64,000 bases of DNA. Source: Paenibacillus sp. W2I17 (lineage in GTDB: Bacteria; Bacillota; Bacilli; Paenibacillales; Paenibacillaceae). Location of the stretch: the NCBI RefSeq assembly GCF_030815985.1, contig NZ_JAUSXM010000001.1, forward strand, positions 2,170,001 through 2,234,000, read 5' to 3'. A program made the translations under genes and the position numbers. How positions within the stretch are numbered: position 1 is the stretch's first letter; each line of letters starts with the position of its first letter. A model generated the notes under the pieces. It was not told where the DNA came from and ran no database searches. It saw nothing but the letters and a program-made list of their open reading frames with translations. Shown in pieces: positions 47,734-56,626 of this stretch.

Positions 47734-50700
47734 TTACATGCCTATGGTCCGATCCGAATCAACGGAATCTGATTGTTCCTTGTTCGGAAATGGCCACCAG
47801 TTGGCCCGGCCAAACATCTTCACCATCACTGGGACGAAGAATGGCAGGAACAACAGAGAGTACAAGATCAATCCGCTAAGGACTACTGTGGCAATCTGCA
47901 TCATCGAGAGAACACCGGATGGATACATGGCAGCAAATGTACCGCTCAGAATGACCGCGGCAGATAGAATAACGGTGCCCATGTTCTTCATCGCATACAA
48001 CATGGCATCCTGTACTTTCATGCCTTTGTTCTCATTGAAACGGTCCATCAGGAAGATGCTATAATCCACACCGAGTGCAATCAGCATAACAAATCCGAAG
48101 AACGGAGTAACCCAGCTGATGCCTGCGAATCCGAGGATATTAACAAAGATCACTTCGGTTAACGCCATCGATGTGAAATAAGCCAGTAATAAGGAAACGA
48201 TCAGATACAATGGCATAATGACTGAGCGGAGCAGCACAACCAGAATAATAAATGTGCCTGCCAGCATCAGCATTACAGTACGTGTATAGTCGTTATTCGA
48301 GATCTCCTGCAGATCTGCAAACGTACTGGTAACTCCGCCTATGGCGATGTCTGCTTTTTCAAGCGTACTGCCTTGTACCGCGCGATGTACTGCCGCCTCA
48401 ATGTCAGGAACACGATCAATGGCTTCTGTTCCGTATGGATTTTCGGCGAAAATAACATCAATCGTCATCGTTTTCCGATCTTCGGACAGATACGTATCAA
48501 ATACCTGTGTGAAGTCTTTGCTGTTCAGTGCTTCATCAGGAACGTACCAGCCTGCCAGATCGGAATCTGGTGAATTTTGCAATTGCGTCAGGTAGTCCTG
48601 CGCTGAATCCAGTCCCCCGGATACCTGTTTGATACCATCGACACTTTGATTCAAGCCATCTGTCAGTTGTGTCAGCTGACCACTCAGATCCGAGAAGCCT
48701 TGCTGAATTTTCTCCTGACCACCCTGAAGCTGGCCAAGTCCATCCTGAATGGAAGGAATTTCGCTAATCACTTTGCCCTGACCATCCGCAGCCTGTTTGA
48801 GACCGGATTGCAACTGACCGATTCCCGTTACAATCTGGCCCAGGCCATCGGCAAGTGCCTTTTGTCCGGCTGCTGCGGAGGCAAACCCTTCATTGGCCTG
48901 ATTAATTCCAGCAGCGGCTTCCCCAAGTTTGGTCTTAATTTGACCCAAGCCTTGAGCAAGCTGAGCTGTGCCAGAACCTGTTTCACCAATCGTACCTTTG
49001 ATACGCTGGTAATCAGCATCTTGCTGCAATTCAGGATAACGCTCTTCAAGTGCTGTGAAGGATTCGGACAGACTGGTTAGAGCTGTCGAAACCCCGTTCA
49101 GCTGTTGTTCCAGTTCGCGGGTTCCATCCCCCAGTGCAGCGACCCCTGCTCCCGCCTGACGATAGGCTTCAAGCAACTGATTGTTCGCCTGCGCAAGTTG
49201 ATCTGCACTTGTTTTGGCTTGCTGAAGTCCGGCTTTCAGTTCACCCGCACCTGCGGAACCATCTCGAATGCCTTTTTCAATCTGCCCAAGTCCCTGACTG
49301 AGTTGCGTGATACCCGATTGCAACTGAGTCGTTCCTTTCGTAAGTTCACCTGCTCCATCAGCAGCTTCTTTTAACTGTGGTTCATTTTTACTTAGCTGAC
49401 TGCTGGCTTCACTCAGGCCATCACGGATTTTGTCCAGACCCGTCTTACCTTCACCCAGTCCATCCGATAATGTTCCGACTTGCTGTGTAACTTCAAAATC
49501 TTTAATCTCATCACCCGTAGGTCGTGTCATACTGCGGACACCAGAGACTCCGGCTACTTTCTCTACTTCCCGGCTAATTTTCTCGGCAACGGCCATATAT
49601 TTGGCATTATCCATCGCTTCATCGTTCTGGATGACGATCTGACCCGGCAGCGATTCACCCGGACCGAAGCTGTCAGAGATAATGTTGAATGCTTTTACGG
49701 AATCATATTTCTCACCAATCTCATCGAGACTGTTGAACGACAGTTTGCCATCGTAGGTTGCCAGAAGAGGCACACAGACAGCTGCAACGATGAGCAGCGC
49801 AGCCCATGGACGTTTAAGTGAAAAGCGACCAGCTGCACCATAGATCTTGCTCTCCGCATGTTCAAGTGAACCCTTCGACGGCCAGAATAACTTCTTGCCC
49901 AGCACCGCCATGAAGAATGGCACAATGGTCACCAAGGCGAGCATCATCACAGCAATACCTACAGCTACGGCAACCGCAGAACGGTACAACATAAACTGGG
50001 CAAAGCCGATCGCAATGAATCCAACCAGCACAGCTAGTGCTGAGAAGAGTACCGTTTTACCGGCAGTACGATAGGTCGCAATGATGGCATCCCACGTATT
50101 CTCATGATGAGCCAGTTCTTCCTTGAACCGACTGATCAACAGGATGCAATAATCCGTACCAATCCCGAACATAACTGCGACCATAAAGATCTGTGTAAAT
50201 GTGGATATCGGGAAGTCGAGCCCATCCACCAGGAATGCAACAATCTGTTGCGATACAATGTAACTGATCCCCACCGTCAGCAGCGGGACAAACGGAGCTA
50301 CAAACGAACGGAAGACCAGGAACAGAATGAGTAAAATAAAGACAACGGTAATATATTCCGATTTCTTAAGCCCCTCTTGTGAACTTTCAATGGTGTCTTC
50401 ATCAATCAGACCTTTACCAGTTATGTAGTGCTCCACATTGACGGACTTCAATGCTTCATTCAGGTCTTCCCGCATTTCCTTGACCGTACGATCTCCCTGA
50501 TTAATGGATAGCGATGTTAGAATCGTTTTGCCATCAGCTGAGATCATCTTCTCTGACAATTCAGGCTGAGAGAAAGGTTCTAGAATGGACAGAATGCCCA
50601 ACTTCTCCTTGTCGGCCTCCAAGTTTTTAACGGCCTTCTCTGCTTCTTGTTTTCCCGTGGTACCCAGACCTTCCGGATTATAAAATACAAGAGCGATCTG

Positions 50701-50901
50701 GCTGCCTTGCTGCTCTCCCTTTTGTGCTGCAGCTTCATTCAAAATTGCTGCTGCCTGGGTGGAAGAGTACCCTTCCGGAACCGAAAACTGTCCCTTTTCC
50801 CGAATCAGTTCACTCATGTTAGGGGCGGTAAACATCAAAACGGCAGCTACAACAACCCATAGCCCCATTAACCACCATCTTGCTTTTAGTATCGTTCTCA
50901 T
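47734..50901 (-). CDS. MMPL/RND-family membrane exporter with heptad-repeat loop
   Basis: A 1055-residue transporter of the MMPL (YdfJ-like) family. Membrane segment 1 is at about residues 10-28. A loop and five segments follow at about 175-365 (with GIGTDYCILLISRFKEEL), then a seventh segment at about 365-382. A very long outside loop (about 385-835) precedes five segments to the C-terminus (with LIALGVDYSIFLMDRFNENKG). The second loop contains about 300 residues of short repeats such as GLGQI..G, QLQSG and GLGQLQGGQ, resembling the YhgE/Pip and ESX-associated repeat proteins and likely forming a helical stalk. The start overlaps the MarR stop (ATGA), so expression follows that regulator. 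Probably exports lipids or antibiotics. Confidence 0.93.
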   Translation of the reverse strand: MRTILKARWWLMGLWVVVAAVLMFTAPNMSELIREKGQFSVPEGYSSTQAAAILNEAAAQKGEQQGSQIALVFYNPEGLGTTGKQEAEKAVKNLEADKEKLGILSILEPFSQPELSEKMISADGKTILTSLSINQGDRTVKEMREDLNEALKSVNVEHYITGKGLIDEDTIESSQEGLKKSEYITVVFILLILFLVFRSFVAPFVPLLTVGISYIVSQQIVAFLVDGLDFPISTFTQIFMVAVMFGIGTDYCILLISRFKEELAHHENTWDAIIATYRTAGKTVLFSALAVLVGFIAIGFAQFMLYRSAVAVAVGIAVMMLALVTIVPFFMAVLGKKLFWPSKGSLEHAESKIYGAAGRFSLKRPWAALLIVAAVCVPLLATYDGKLSFNSLDEIGEKYDSVKAFNIISDSFGPGESLPGQIVIQNDEAMDNAKYMAVAEKISREVEKVAGVSGVRSMTRPTGDEIKDFEVTQQVGTLSDGLGEGKTGLDKIRDGLSEASSQLSKNEPQLKEAADGAGELTKGTTQLQSGITQLSQGLGQIEKGIRDGSAGAGELKAGLQQAKTSADQLAQANNQLLEAYRQAGAGVAALGDGTRELEQQLNGVSTALTSLSESFTALEERYPELQQDADYQRIKGTIGETGSGTAQLAQGLGQIKTKLGEAAAGINQANEGFASAAAGQKALADGLGQIVTGIGQLQSGLKQAADGQGKVISEIPSIQDGLGQLQGGQEKIQQGFSDLSGQLTQLTDGLNQSVDGIKQVSGGLDSAQDYLTQLQNSPDSDLAGWYVPDEALNSKDFTQVFDTYLSEDRKTMTIDVIFAENPYGTEAIDRVPDIEAAVHRAVQGSTLEKADIAIGGVTSTFADLQEISNNDYTRTVMLMLAGTFIILVVLLRSVIMPLYLIVSLLLAYFTSMALTEVIFVNILGFAGISWVTPFFGFVMLIALGVDYSIFLMDRFNENKGMKVQDAMLYAMKNMGTVILSAAVILSGTFAAMYPSGVLSMMQIATVVLSGLILYSLLFLPFFVPVMVKMFGRANWWPFPNKEQSDSVDSDRTIGM

Positions 50902-51356
50902 TCGTTCTCCCGTCCTCCTTCATGCGATAGCAAAGCTGCAAGCTTCTCAAAAGATTCAATGAAAATTCGGACTTCTTCCGGTTTAAAATGAACCAGATAC
51001 GGCTCCAGAATCTGCTGTATTTCCTGTTCTGTTTCCCTGTATACCTGTCGTCCGGTATCCGTCAGTGTCAGATATACAACGCGGCGGTCGCGTTCATCCC
51101 CGGCCCGATGGACCAGATCGCGATCCACCAGCTTGTTGACCAAAGCGGTAATGCTGCTCTTACCTATGCACAGAAGCTCTGCCAGATCAGAGGGTGTGCA
51201 GGAAGGTTTCTCTTCAATCAGACGAAGTGCGCAGAACTGATCGGTCGTTATGGTCTGCCCAACTTGTTCACGTATCCGCGTATCGAACCGCTTATTGACC
51301 ATAAAGGAAGCATCTAAATAGCGATTCACCAAACTTTTTGCATCCGGTGTATTCAT
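50898..51356 (-). CDS. MarR-family transcriptional regulator
   Basis: A 152-residue winged-helix repressor. TPSDLAELLCIGKSSITALVNKLVDRDLV is the recognition region and DERDRRVVYLTLTDTGRQVYRE the wing. AAAGGAG precedes the ATG at 51356. It is the first gene of an operon with the MMPL exporter (4-base overlap). A palindrome just upstream (51383-51403) is placed to allow autorepression. The ligand is unknown but probably the exporter's substrate. Confidence 0.93.
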   Translation of the reverse strand: MNTPDAKSLVNRYLDASFMVNKRFDTRIREQVGQTITTDQFCALRLIEEKPSCTPSDLAELLCIGKSSITALVNKLVDRDLVHRAGDERDRRVVYLTLTDTGRQVYRETEQEIQQILEPYLVHFKPEEVRIFIESFEKLAALLSHEGGRENE

Positions 51357-51382
51357 TCTTCATTCTCCTTTCCCGAATCTAT

Positions 51383-51403
51383 ATAGTTCACTTAACGAAC
51401 TAT
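51383..51403. promoter_or_regulatory. MarR operator upstream of the marR-MMPL operon
   Basis: ATAGTTC-acttaac-GAACTAT is a perfect 7+7 palindrome. On the minus strand it is downstream of TTGCTT-N16-TATAGA, so it covers the start region of transcription. Typical MarR autoregulation layout. Confidence 0.75.
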
Positions 51404-51484
51404 TCTCCTGTGAAACTATTCTATAATGAAACAATCTCTTAAAGCAATACTTTTTTCCTGGTTTTATGATAAAAACAACAAAAA

Positions 51485-51528
51485 AACAGGACGTCCGACT
51501 CAGCTCATTGCTAAATCCAACATCCTGT
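51485..51528 (-). terminator. Terminator after the GNAT gene
   Basis: ACAGGATGT...ACGTCCTGT on the minus strand, with further inner pairing, followed by TTTTTTTG. It lies about 45 bases past the acetyltransferase stop. Confidence 0.7.
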
Positions 51529-51574
51529 AATGATTATGATCCATATATTTCTTAAAGTAATAAAATCCTCTGTG

Positions 51575-52012
51575 CTACTCTTCGTCTGTATCTTCCTCTT
51601 TTTCAAGCACACAACGGAATCGCTCCACACCTGGGTATAATTCACCCAGACTATACACCACGAACCCCGTATTCCGATAAAACTCGACGGCTTCCAGTTC
51701 GGTCTCAGCGATCAGTCTATCGGGATTGTAGGTTGCCAACAGTTGTGAGATCATACCACGTCCATAATTTTTGAAGCGGTTTTCAGGCAAAACCGAGATA
51801 TGATGAATGGTAATCTCACTTGTTCCTGTCTTCTCATATCCAATCAGACCGATCAACTGTCCTTCATCTTCGTAACCGGCCATTTGCAATTCGTCTTTCT
51901 CTACATATTGTTGCAACGCACGGTTCAAGTGATCCGGATCAGGAAAGACCGAGTAGGACAACAGCTCCTGTACTTCCGGCTCCTGTATGCGTGATTTCAG
52001 ATTAATTAACAC
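51575..52012 (-). CDS. GNAT-family N-acetyltransferase
   Basis: A 145-residue acetyl-CoA-dependent acetyltransferase. The core is ITIHHISVLPENRFKNYGRGMISQLL, with the pyrophosphate loop RxxxxGR, and AVEFYRNTGFVVYSLGELYPGVERFRCVLEK at the end. It begins MLINLKSRIQEPEVQELLSYSVFPDPD. AGGAGG lies seven bases before the GTG at 52012. Substrate unknown. Same strand as the kinase 64 bases upstream, possibly cotranscribed. Confidence 0.88.
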   Translation of the reverse strand: MLINLKSRIQEPEVQELLSYSVFPDPDHLNRALQQYVEKDELQMAGYEDEGQLIGLIGYEKTGTSEITIHHISVLPENRFKNYGRGMISQLLATYNPDRLIAETELEAVEFYRNTGFVVYSLGELYPGVERFRCVLEKEEDTDEE

Positions 52013-52075
52013 CTTGATTCCTCCTATACCTTGCTTGTTTCCGTTATCGTATTGTAGTCGTTAGCCTCTAAAAGT

Positions 52076-53062
52076 TCAAGTCGTGTGCCGATTCAGCTCC
52101 GATTGAAGCACAGTTGAGATGTTATCCGATACGTTGATCTGCGCCAAATGATAGGCATCCAGCAGTGCGCCCCCAACTGCCGGCAAGTTACTGGTTATGT
52201 ATTGAATTCTTTTGCCTTCGCGCACATAGGCAGCATCCAGTCCTTTCTGAACAGCCTCCACCATATATGGTGAACTCAGACAGCTTCCGGTAAGCGTCAT
52301 GGACACTGTGGGCTGATCGAAACAGGATGCCAGCATGAGGATTCCCACAACAGCCGTATCGGCAGCCGAGCCGCACACCCTAACTGCGAGGGGAATATTC
52401 CGATCTGCAGCTTCAGTCACCATAGATGCCATCTGACCAAATTTCCGGTTGGTCGCCTGTTTATTTTCGGCAAAACCGGCTATCCCCAGCGCAGCGAGCT
52501 CTCGAATTGAGGTAACATTCCAATATTTCAACACCTGCTCAATCCATTCTTCATCCTGCAACTCATAACGTCCAGCCAGTATGGAATGAACAGTGTCGTA
52601 AGCTAAAAAACGTGCTGCTGTAGGCGCGTAATGTCCGAACTGATCATTGCGGAGCCAAGCTCCCTGTTCGGTTCTGCCTAGGATCAGAGATCCTGTTCCT
52701 CCAATAGCGACAATACCTGGCTCACCGTCGAAGGCCGCTGTATGTGCGATATGCGTATCGTTTACTGCACTAATCCTGCCTGTAATCCCCGTACGAGCGA
52801 GTAATGCCTCCGCCCAAACTGTATCTTCAGGCCGATTCAGACCCGCCATTCCTGCCTGAATGGCAGCGATCTGATCTGATTGGACTCCAGCCTGAGTTAT
52901 GGCTTCAGCGATACCCTCCAGCACATTTTGTTCAGCATTGGTATCGTGATAGCGGTTGCAACCATTCTGTTGTACATAGGATAAAATCTTCCCGTTCTGA
53001 TCTGCGACAGCCACACGCGTGTGGCTCCCTCCTCCATCCATCCCAATTACATATGTATTCAT
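52076..53062 (-). CDS. BadF/BadG-type ATPase, N-acetylglucosamine kinase-like
   Basis: An ASKHA-fold sugar kinase. Phosphate 1 is GMDGGGSHTRVAVAD at the N-terminus, phosphate 2 is GGTGSLILGR, and the adenosine region is PAVGGALLDAYH. It matches bacterial N-acetylglucosamine kinase-like proteins in length (328). It starts MNTYVIGMDGGGSH at 53062 with GGGGG upstream; the longer reading is unlikely. Probably phosphorylates amino sugars from cell-wall or chitin recycling, but the substrate is not proven. Confidence 0.88.
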   Translation of the reverse strand: MNTYVIGMDGGGSHTRVAVADQNGKILSYVQQNGCNRYHDTNAEQNVLEGIAEAITQAGVQSDQIAAIQAGMAGLNRPEDTVWAEALLARTGITGRISAVNDTHIAHTAAFDGEPGIVAIGGTGSLILGRTEQGAWLRNDQFGHYAPTAARFLAYDTVHSILAGRYELQDEEWIEQVLKYWNVTSIRELAALGIAGFAENKQATNRKFGQMASMVTEAADRNIPLAVRVCGSAADTAVVGILMLASCFDQPTVSMTLTGSCLSSPYMVEAVQKGLDAAYVREGKRIQYITSNLPAVGGALLDAYHLAQINVSDNISTVLQSELNRHTT

Positions 53063-53097
53063 CCTTAACGATCCCCCTTCAGACCACACATTAAGAG

Positions 53098-53124
53098 TGC
53101 CGGGTCCATTGTCAGGTCCCGGCA
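53098..53124 (-). terminator. Hairpin between the methyltransferase and sugar kinase genes
   Basis: TGCCGGG pairs with CCCGGCA across a 13-base loop. No T-run on the minus strand, so it may be a weak terminator or mRNA-stabilising element. Confidence 0.45.
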
Positions 53125-53130
53125 GAGAAT

Positions 53131-53844
53131 TTATTGCTTTTGCACAGCAAAACGAAGCAGTTCACAACGAAATTGTGTCGGTTCATCATACTTTTCCTCT
53201 TCAATCGTCTGTGTAACATGTTCCTGGAGCAGAATATTCCAGCCTTTGTAGGCATCCTCCAGTATAGCAATCGCCTCGGCTGTGGGCAGGTTCAGCTCAA
53301 TTAATGGTTCAATCTCCTTGCCTGTATTGATTTCTTTCTCCTCCACATTGGTACTCATCGTAATACAATGAATGCCCCCTGTACGAGTTCCGGCCTGTAA
53401 CCGGTCTATCGCTTCCATGAAGGCTTGCTTATTCGAGACATGTTCCAGACAAGAACAAGCAGCAATATAATCAAAATAGTTTGGCTCCACAGCATAATGT
53501 TCAACATCTGCTTTCACTGCCTGTACGATATGATCAACCTGATATTCTTTCGCATACTTGCGAAGTCCATCTATAGCCTCGTCCAGCAAATCCACACCGA
53601 TGACTTCACTGTTTGTTTTTGCAAGGCGCTGTGCAATCGGTATCGTATGCCTTCCCACTCCGCATCCCAGATCGAGGACACGCAATTCCTCCTTGTGAGC
53701 AAGTAGACGTTCCAGCATATCCATCACCATAGGCATGGGCCTCGACATCCAGGTACCAGAGGCGAATAATTCATTATTCTGATAGAAATTGGAATGATAA
53801 CCTGCCTCTGCTTTTCGCGCAGCCTCAAATTGTTCGTTTCCCAT
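53131..53844 (-). CDS. Class I SAM-dependent methyltransferase
   Basis: A 237-residue methyltransferase. Motif I is LRVLDLGCGVGRHTIPIAQRL, motif II SEVIGVDLLDEAI, and the following FDYIAACSCLEHVSNKQAFMEAIDRL corresponds to motif IV and the helper helix. The substrate cannot be told; the C-terminal half (TQTIEEEKYDEPTQFRCELLRFAVQKQ) resembles tellurite-resistance/TehB-like enzymes in general layout. The ATG at 53844 follows GGGGGTATCTTG. A TTG one codon earlier is possible. Confidence 0.87.
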   Translation of the reverse strand: MGNEQFEAARKAEAGYHSNFYQNNELFASGTWMSRPMPMVMDMLERLLAHKEELRVLDLGCGVGRHTIPIAQRLAKTNSEVIGVDLLDEAIDGLRKYAKEYQVDHIVQAVKADVEHYAVEPNYFDYIAACSCLEHVSNKQAFMEAIDRLQAGTRTGGIHCITMSTNVEEKEINTGKEIEPLIELNLPTAEAIAILEDAYKGWNILLQEHVTQTIEEEKYDEPTQFRCELLRFAVQKQ

Positions 53845-53912
53845 CAAGATACCCCCGTCGTTTAGAAAATGATTTGCATCTTCTACTTAATACCCAGATT
53901 GTCACAAAAAAA

Positions 53913-54866
53913 TCAATTAAAAGCAGGCGACAGATTTTTCTTCATAAAGGATTCCAGTACCGCCTCATATCCGGTGCGATCGACTTGAAACGCTGTGCCA
54001 TGACCCGCACGGGGGATGGTCAGCAATTCCTTTTTGGTTGGGCAAGCTTCATACAACCTGTACACCATTTCCGTTGGTACAAACATATCAGCCTCACCGT
54101 GGATGAATAACACGGGAACGTTAACTTTGGCAAGCTGCTTGAGAGCCGAAGCCTCTCTAAAGGAATACCCTGCTTTCCACCGGGAAATCAGACTTGTGAC
54201 AGGTATAAACGGAAATGCAGGTAGCTTGTATAATTGCTTTAACTGGAACGTCAGTTCTTCTTCCACGGATGTATACGCACAATCAGATACTATCGCTTTA
54301 ACCTGAGTCGGCAGGGCTTCACCACCTGTCATCAGTACGGTTGCTCCTCCCATGGATATGCCGTGCAATATGATTTCCCCTTGTGTACCCACTTTTTCAA
54401 GCACCCAGTTGGCCCACTGGACATAATCCTTCCGATCTAACCAGCCAAAACCGATGATATCACCTTCACTCTGTCCATGACCTCGATCATCTGGCATGAG
54501 TACGTTATAACCATGCTTTTCCGCATAAAACCGGGCGAATCCAGCCATTTCTCTGCCTCTCCCCGAATAACCATGTGCCAGAATAACCGTCTGATCCGAC
54601 CCTTTATTGGAACCGAGCCATGTACCATACAGTTTTAATCCATCATGTGATTGAAGAGATATCTCTTCTGTAGGCTGAGCATCCAGCCACTTCAGGTCAG
54701 AAGCACTGCTAATGATTTCATTGTCCGGTTCAGGCATCAGATTTGGATTATCCACCAAGAACGTTTTTGGCGTACGGCGAATGGCCGTTTTGAAAAAATA
54801 AAGCCCACCTGTCCATAGAAGAGCAAGAACGATCAGTACCAGTGCTGCAAGTACGTAGAATAACAT
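53913..54866 (-). CDS. Membrane-anchored alpha/beta hydrolase
   Basis: A 317-residue serine hydrolase with an N-terminal membrane segment (about residues 3-26). The fold shows LKLYGTWLGSNKG, ILAHGYSGRGREMAG, PDDRGHGQSEGD, the nucleophile elbow GISMGGATV, the Asp in HGEADMFVP and the His in AGHGTAF. It resembles B. subtilis YqkD/YfhM-type proteins of unknown substrate. It follows the hybrid kinase after 35 bases on the same strand and could belong to that operon. Confidence 0.88.
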   Translation of the reverse strand: MLFYVLAALVLIVLALLWTGGLYFFKTAIRRTPKTFLVDNPNLMPEPDNEIISSASDLKWLDAQPTEEISLQSHDGLKLYGTWLGSNKGSDQTVILAHGYSGRGREMAGFARFYAEKHGYNVLMPDDRGHGQSEGDIIGFGWLDRKDYVQWANWVLEKVGTQGEIILHGISMGGATVLMTGGEALPTQVKAIVSDCAYTSVEEELTFQLKQLYKLPAFPFIPVTSLISRWKAGYSFREASALKQLAKVNVPVLFIHGEADMFVPTEMVYRLYEACPTKKELLTIPRAGHGTAFQVDRTGYEAVLESFMKKNLSPAFN

Positions 54867-54901
54867 GAACGAGTCCTACCCTCTTTCCTTATTAGATATG
54901 T

Positions 54902-56611
54902 TCAATCTTTACTTACTCGTTGCAGTGACGCACATGCTGCTTGATAGGCGGGTAACAAAGCATCCAGCAAAGGTTCTGCTTTTCGTGATTGACCTTCCTT
55001 CGCGAACTGCTCTATCCGGGCAAACAAAGTTGATAAATAACGAATCCCCAGACTCAAACTCCCTGATTTCAGATCATGGGCTACCTCGGTTGCAGCAACA
55101 TGGTCGCCCGACACAATATGTCTGCGCAGCACCTCAATCTTGCCAGGTGTTTCGGTACGGTACATGTCCAACAACATACCAAGGAGTGTACGATCGCCAT
55201 CGGTGTTTAATTCCGCAATCTCATGTACGATGCTCATATTTAGTACCTCTGTCGGTTCAGAGGATTGCTGCCATTTTTCGATCATCTTACTTAGAATTTC
55301 CAGCGTGAAGGGTTTGCCAATAAAGTCATTCATCCCGGCTTCCATACACTTGTCTTTCTCTTCCTGCATGACATTACCCGTCATTGCAATAATGGGTGTG
55401 GTATGGCGCATTTCATCCATTTCTATCGAGCGGATTTTGCGTGTTGCCTCCAAACCGTCCATCAATGGCATCATATAGTCCATGAGAATCAAACTGTATT
55501 TTTTGCTGAGAAAAGCAGCTATTGCCTCTTCCCCATTCACTACAGCGTCAACTTGGGTTATTCCCAGTTTCTTGAGCTGCAACATAACAAGCTGCCGGTT
55601 GATTACATTATCATCGGCCAGCAATACAGATACAGAAGGAGCTTCATCATCCATATCCTGCCCCTGATGCTTTTGAGCGGAAGCAACAGACTGGTTAGCG
55701 GACTGGTTACCGTCTTTCTTACCAAGTGTAAGTTCGAACCAGAATGTTGATCCTTCACCCTCCTGACTGTCTACTCCAATCTGACCTTCCATCAGTGTAA
55801 CGAGCGACCTGCAGATCGATAATCCAAGGCCCGTTCCTCCATACTCACTTGAGCGTCCTCGTTCAGTCTGCATGTAGGGTTGAAATAACTGGTTCTGATC
55901 TTCTTCCGAGATACCAATCCCCGTGTCTTCGACTTCAAAGCGGATCATTTGTGTAATCTCATCATCTTTCATAAGGGTAACTCGTATCCGCACCGTACCT
56001 TCTGATGTGAATTTGTTCGCATTCTGAATTAGATTGATCAGTATCTGTGTAATCCTCGTTGGATCCCCTTCAAGAAGATTAGAGATTCTGGGATCACAGT
56101 CTATCGATAACTGATTTCCGTTCTTTCTGACTTGGGGTTCGAGCAAACGAACAATATAATGTATCGTTTCTTGCAGATCCACTTCCCCCAGTTCAAGTCG
56201 CATCTGCCCCGCCTCAAGTTTGGACAGATCCAGAAGATCCTGAATCAGCTTAAGCAACAGTCTGGCAGCATCCTGTATAACAGAAACAGAATTCTCCTGT
56301 TCTTCAGACAAAGGAGACAGCAACAGCATTTCAGCCATCCCCAATATTCCATTTAATGGCGTACGAAAATCATGACTGATTCCTGCAATAAATGCGCTTT
56401 TAGATTCACCTGCATCTACTGCCTTCTGGCGTGCGGCTTCAAGACTAATATTGTTCTTCGCAAGCAGACGCTGGAGTGTGACCAGTTCATTATTCATATC
56501 CGAGAATTCCGAGAGTGTCCGTTCCTCCTGCTCTCTGCTGCGGATCATCTGATCCGATAACTGCTCAATCGTTCTGCGTAGCCTCTGTATCTCTCCGCTC
56601 TCATTAGACAT
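54902..56611 (-). CDS. Cytosolic hybrid histidine kinase with receiver and HPt domains
   Basis: A soluble 569-residue kinase with no membrane segment or recognisable PAS/GAF sensor. Residues 1-70 are a predicted coiled coil (EIQRLRRTIEQLSDQMIRSREQEER). HisKA has the phosphoacceptor H80 in ISHDFRTPLNG. The ATPase domain at about 180-298 has the N-box NLIQNANKF, DTGIGI and GGTGLGLSI. A receiver at about 326-445 has DD, D378 in LMDYMMP and K433. A C-terminal HPt has H512 in VAHDLKSGS. It thus holds a full His-Asp-His relay. The gene begins about 15 bases after the B12-binding photoreceptor-like gene, so that protein is the likely input. The ATG at 56611 follows GGAGAGG. Confidence 0.93.
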   Translation of the reverse strand: MSNESGEIQRLRRTIEQLSDQMIRSREQEERTLSEFSDMNNELVTLQRLLAKNNISLEAARQKAVDAGESKSAFIAGISHDFRTPLNGILGMAEMLLLSPLSEEQENSVSVIQDAARLLLKLIQDLLDLSKLEAGQMRLELGEVDLQETIHYIVRLLEPQVRKNGNQLSIDCDPRISNLLEGDPTRITQILINLIQNANKFTSEGTVRIRVTLMKDDEITQMIRFEVEDTGIGISEEDQNQLFQPYMQTERGRSSEYGGTGLGLSICRSLVTLMEGQIGVDSQEGEGSTFWFELTLGKKDGNQSANQSVASAQKHQGQDMDDEAPSVSVLLADDNVINRQLVMLQLKKLGITQVDAVVNGEEAIAAFLSKKYSLILMDYMMPLMDGLEATRKIRSIEMDEMRHTTPIIAMTGNVMQEEKDKCMEAGMNDFIGKPFTLEILSKMIEKWQQSSEPTEVLNMSIVHEIAELNTDGDRTLLGMLLDMYRTETPGKIEVLRRHIVSGDHVAATEVAHDLKSGSLSLGIRYLSTLFARIEQFAKEGQSRKAEPLLDALLPAYQAACASLQRVSKD

Positions 56612-56626
56612 CACATCATCCCTCTC

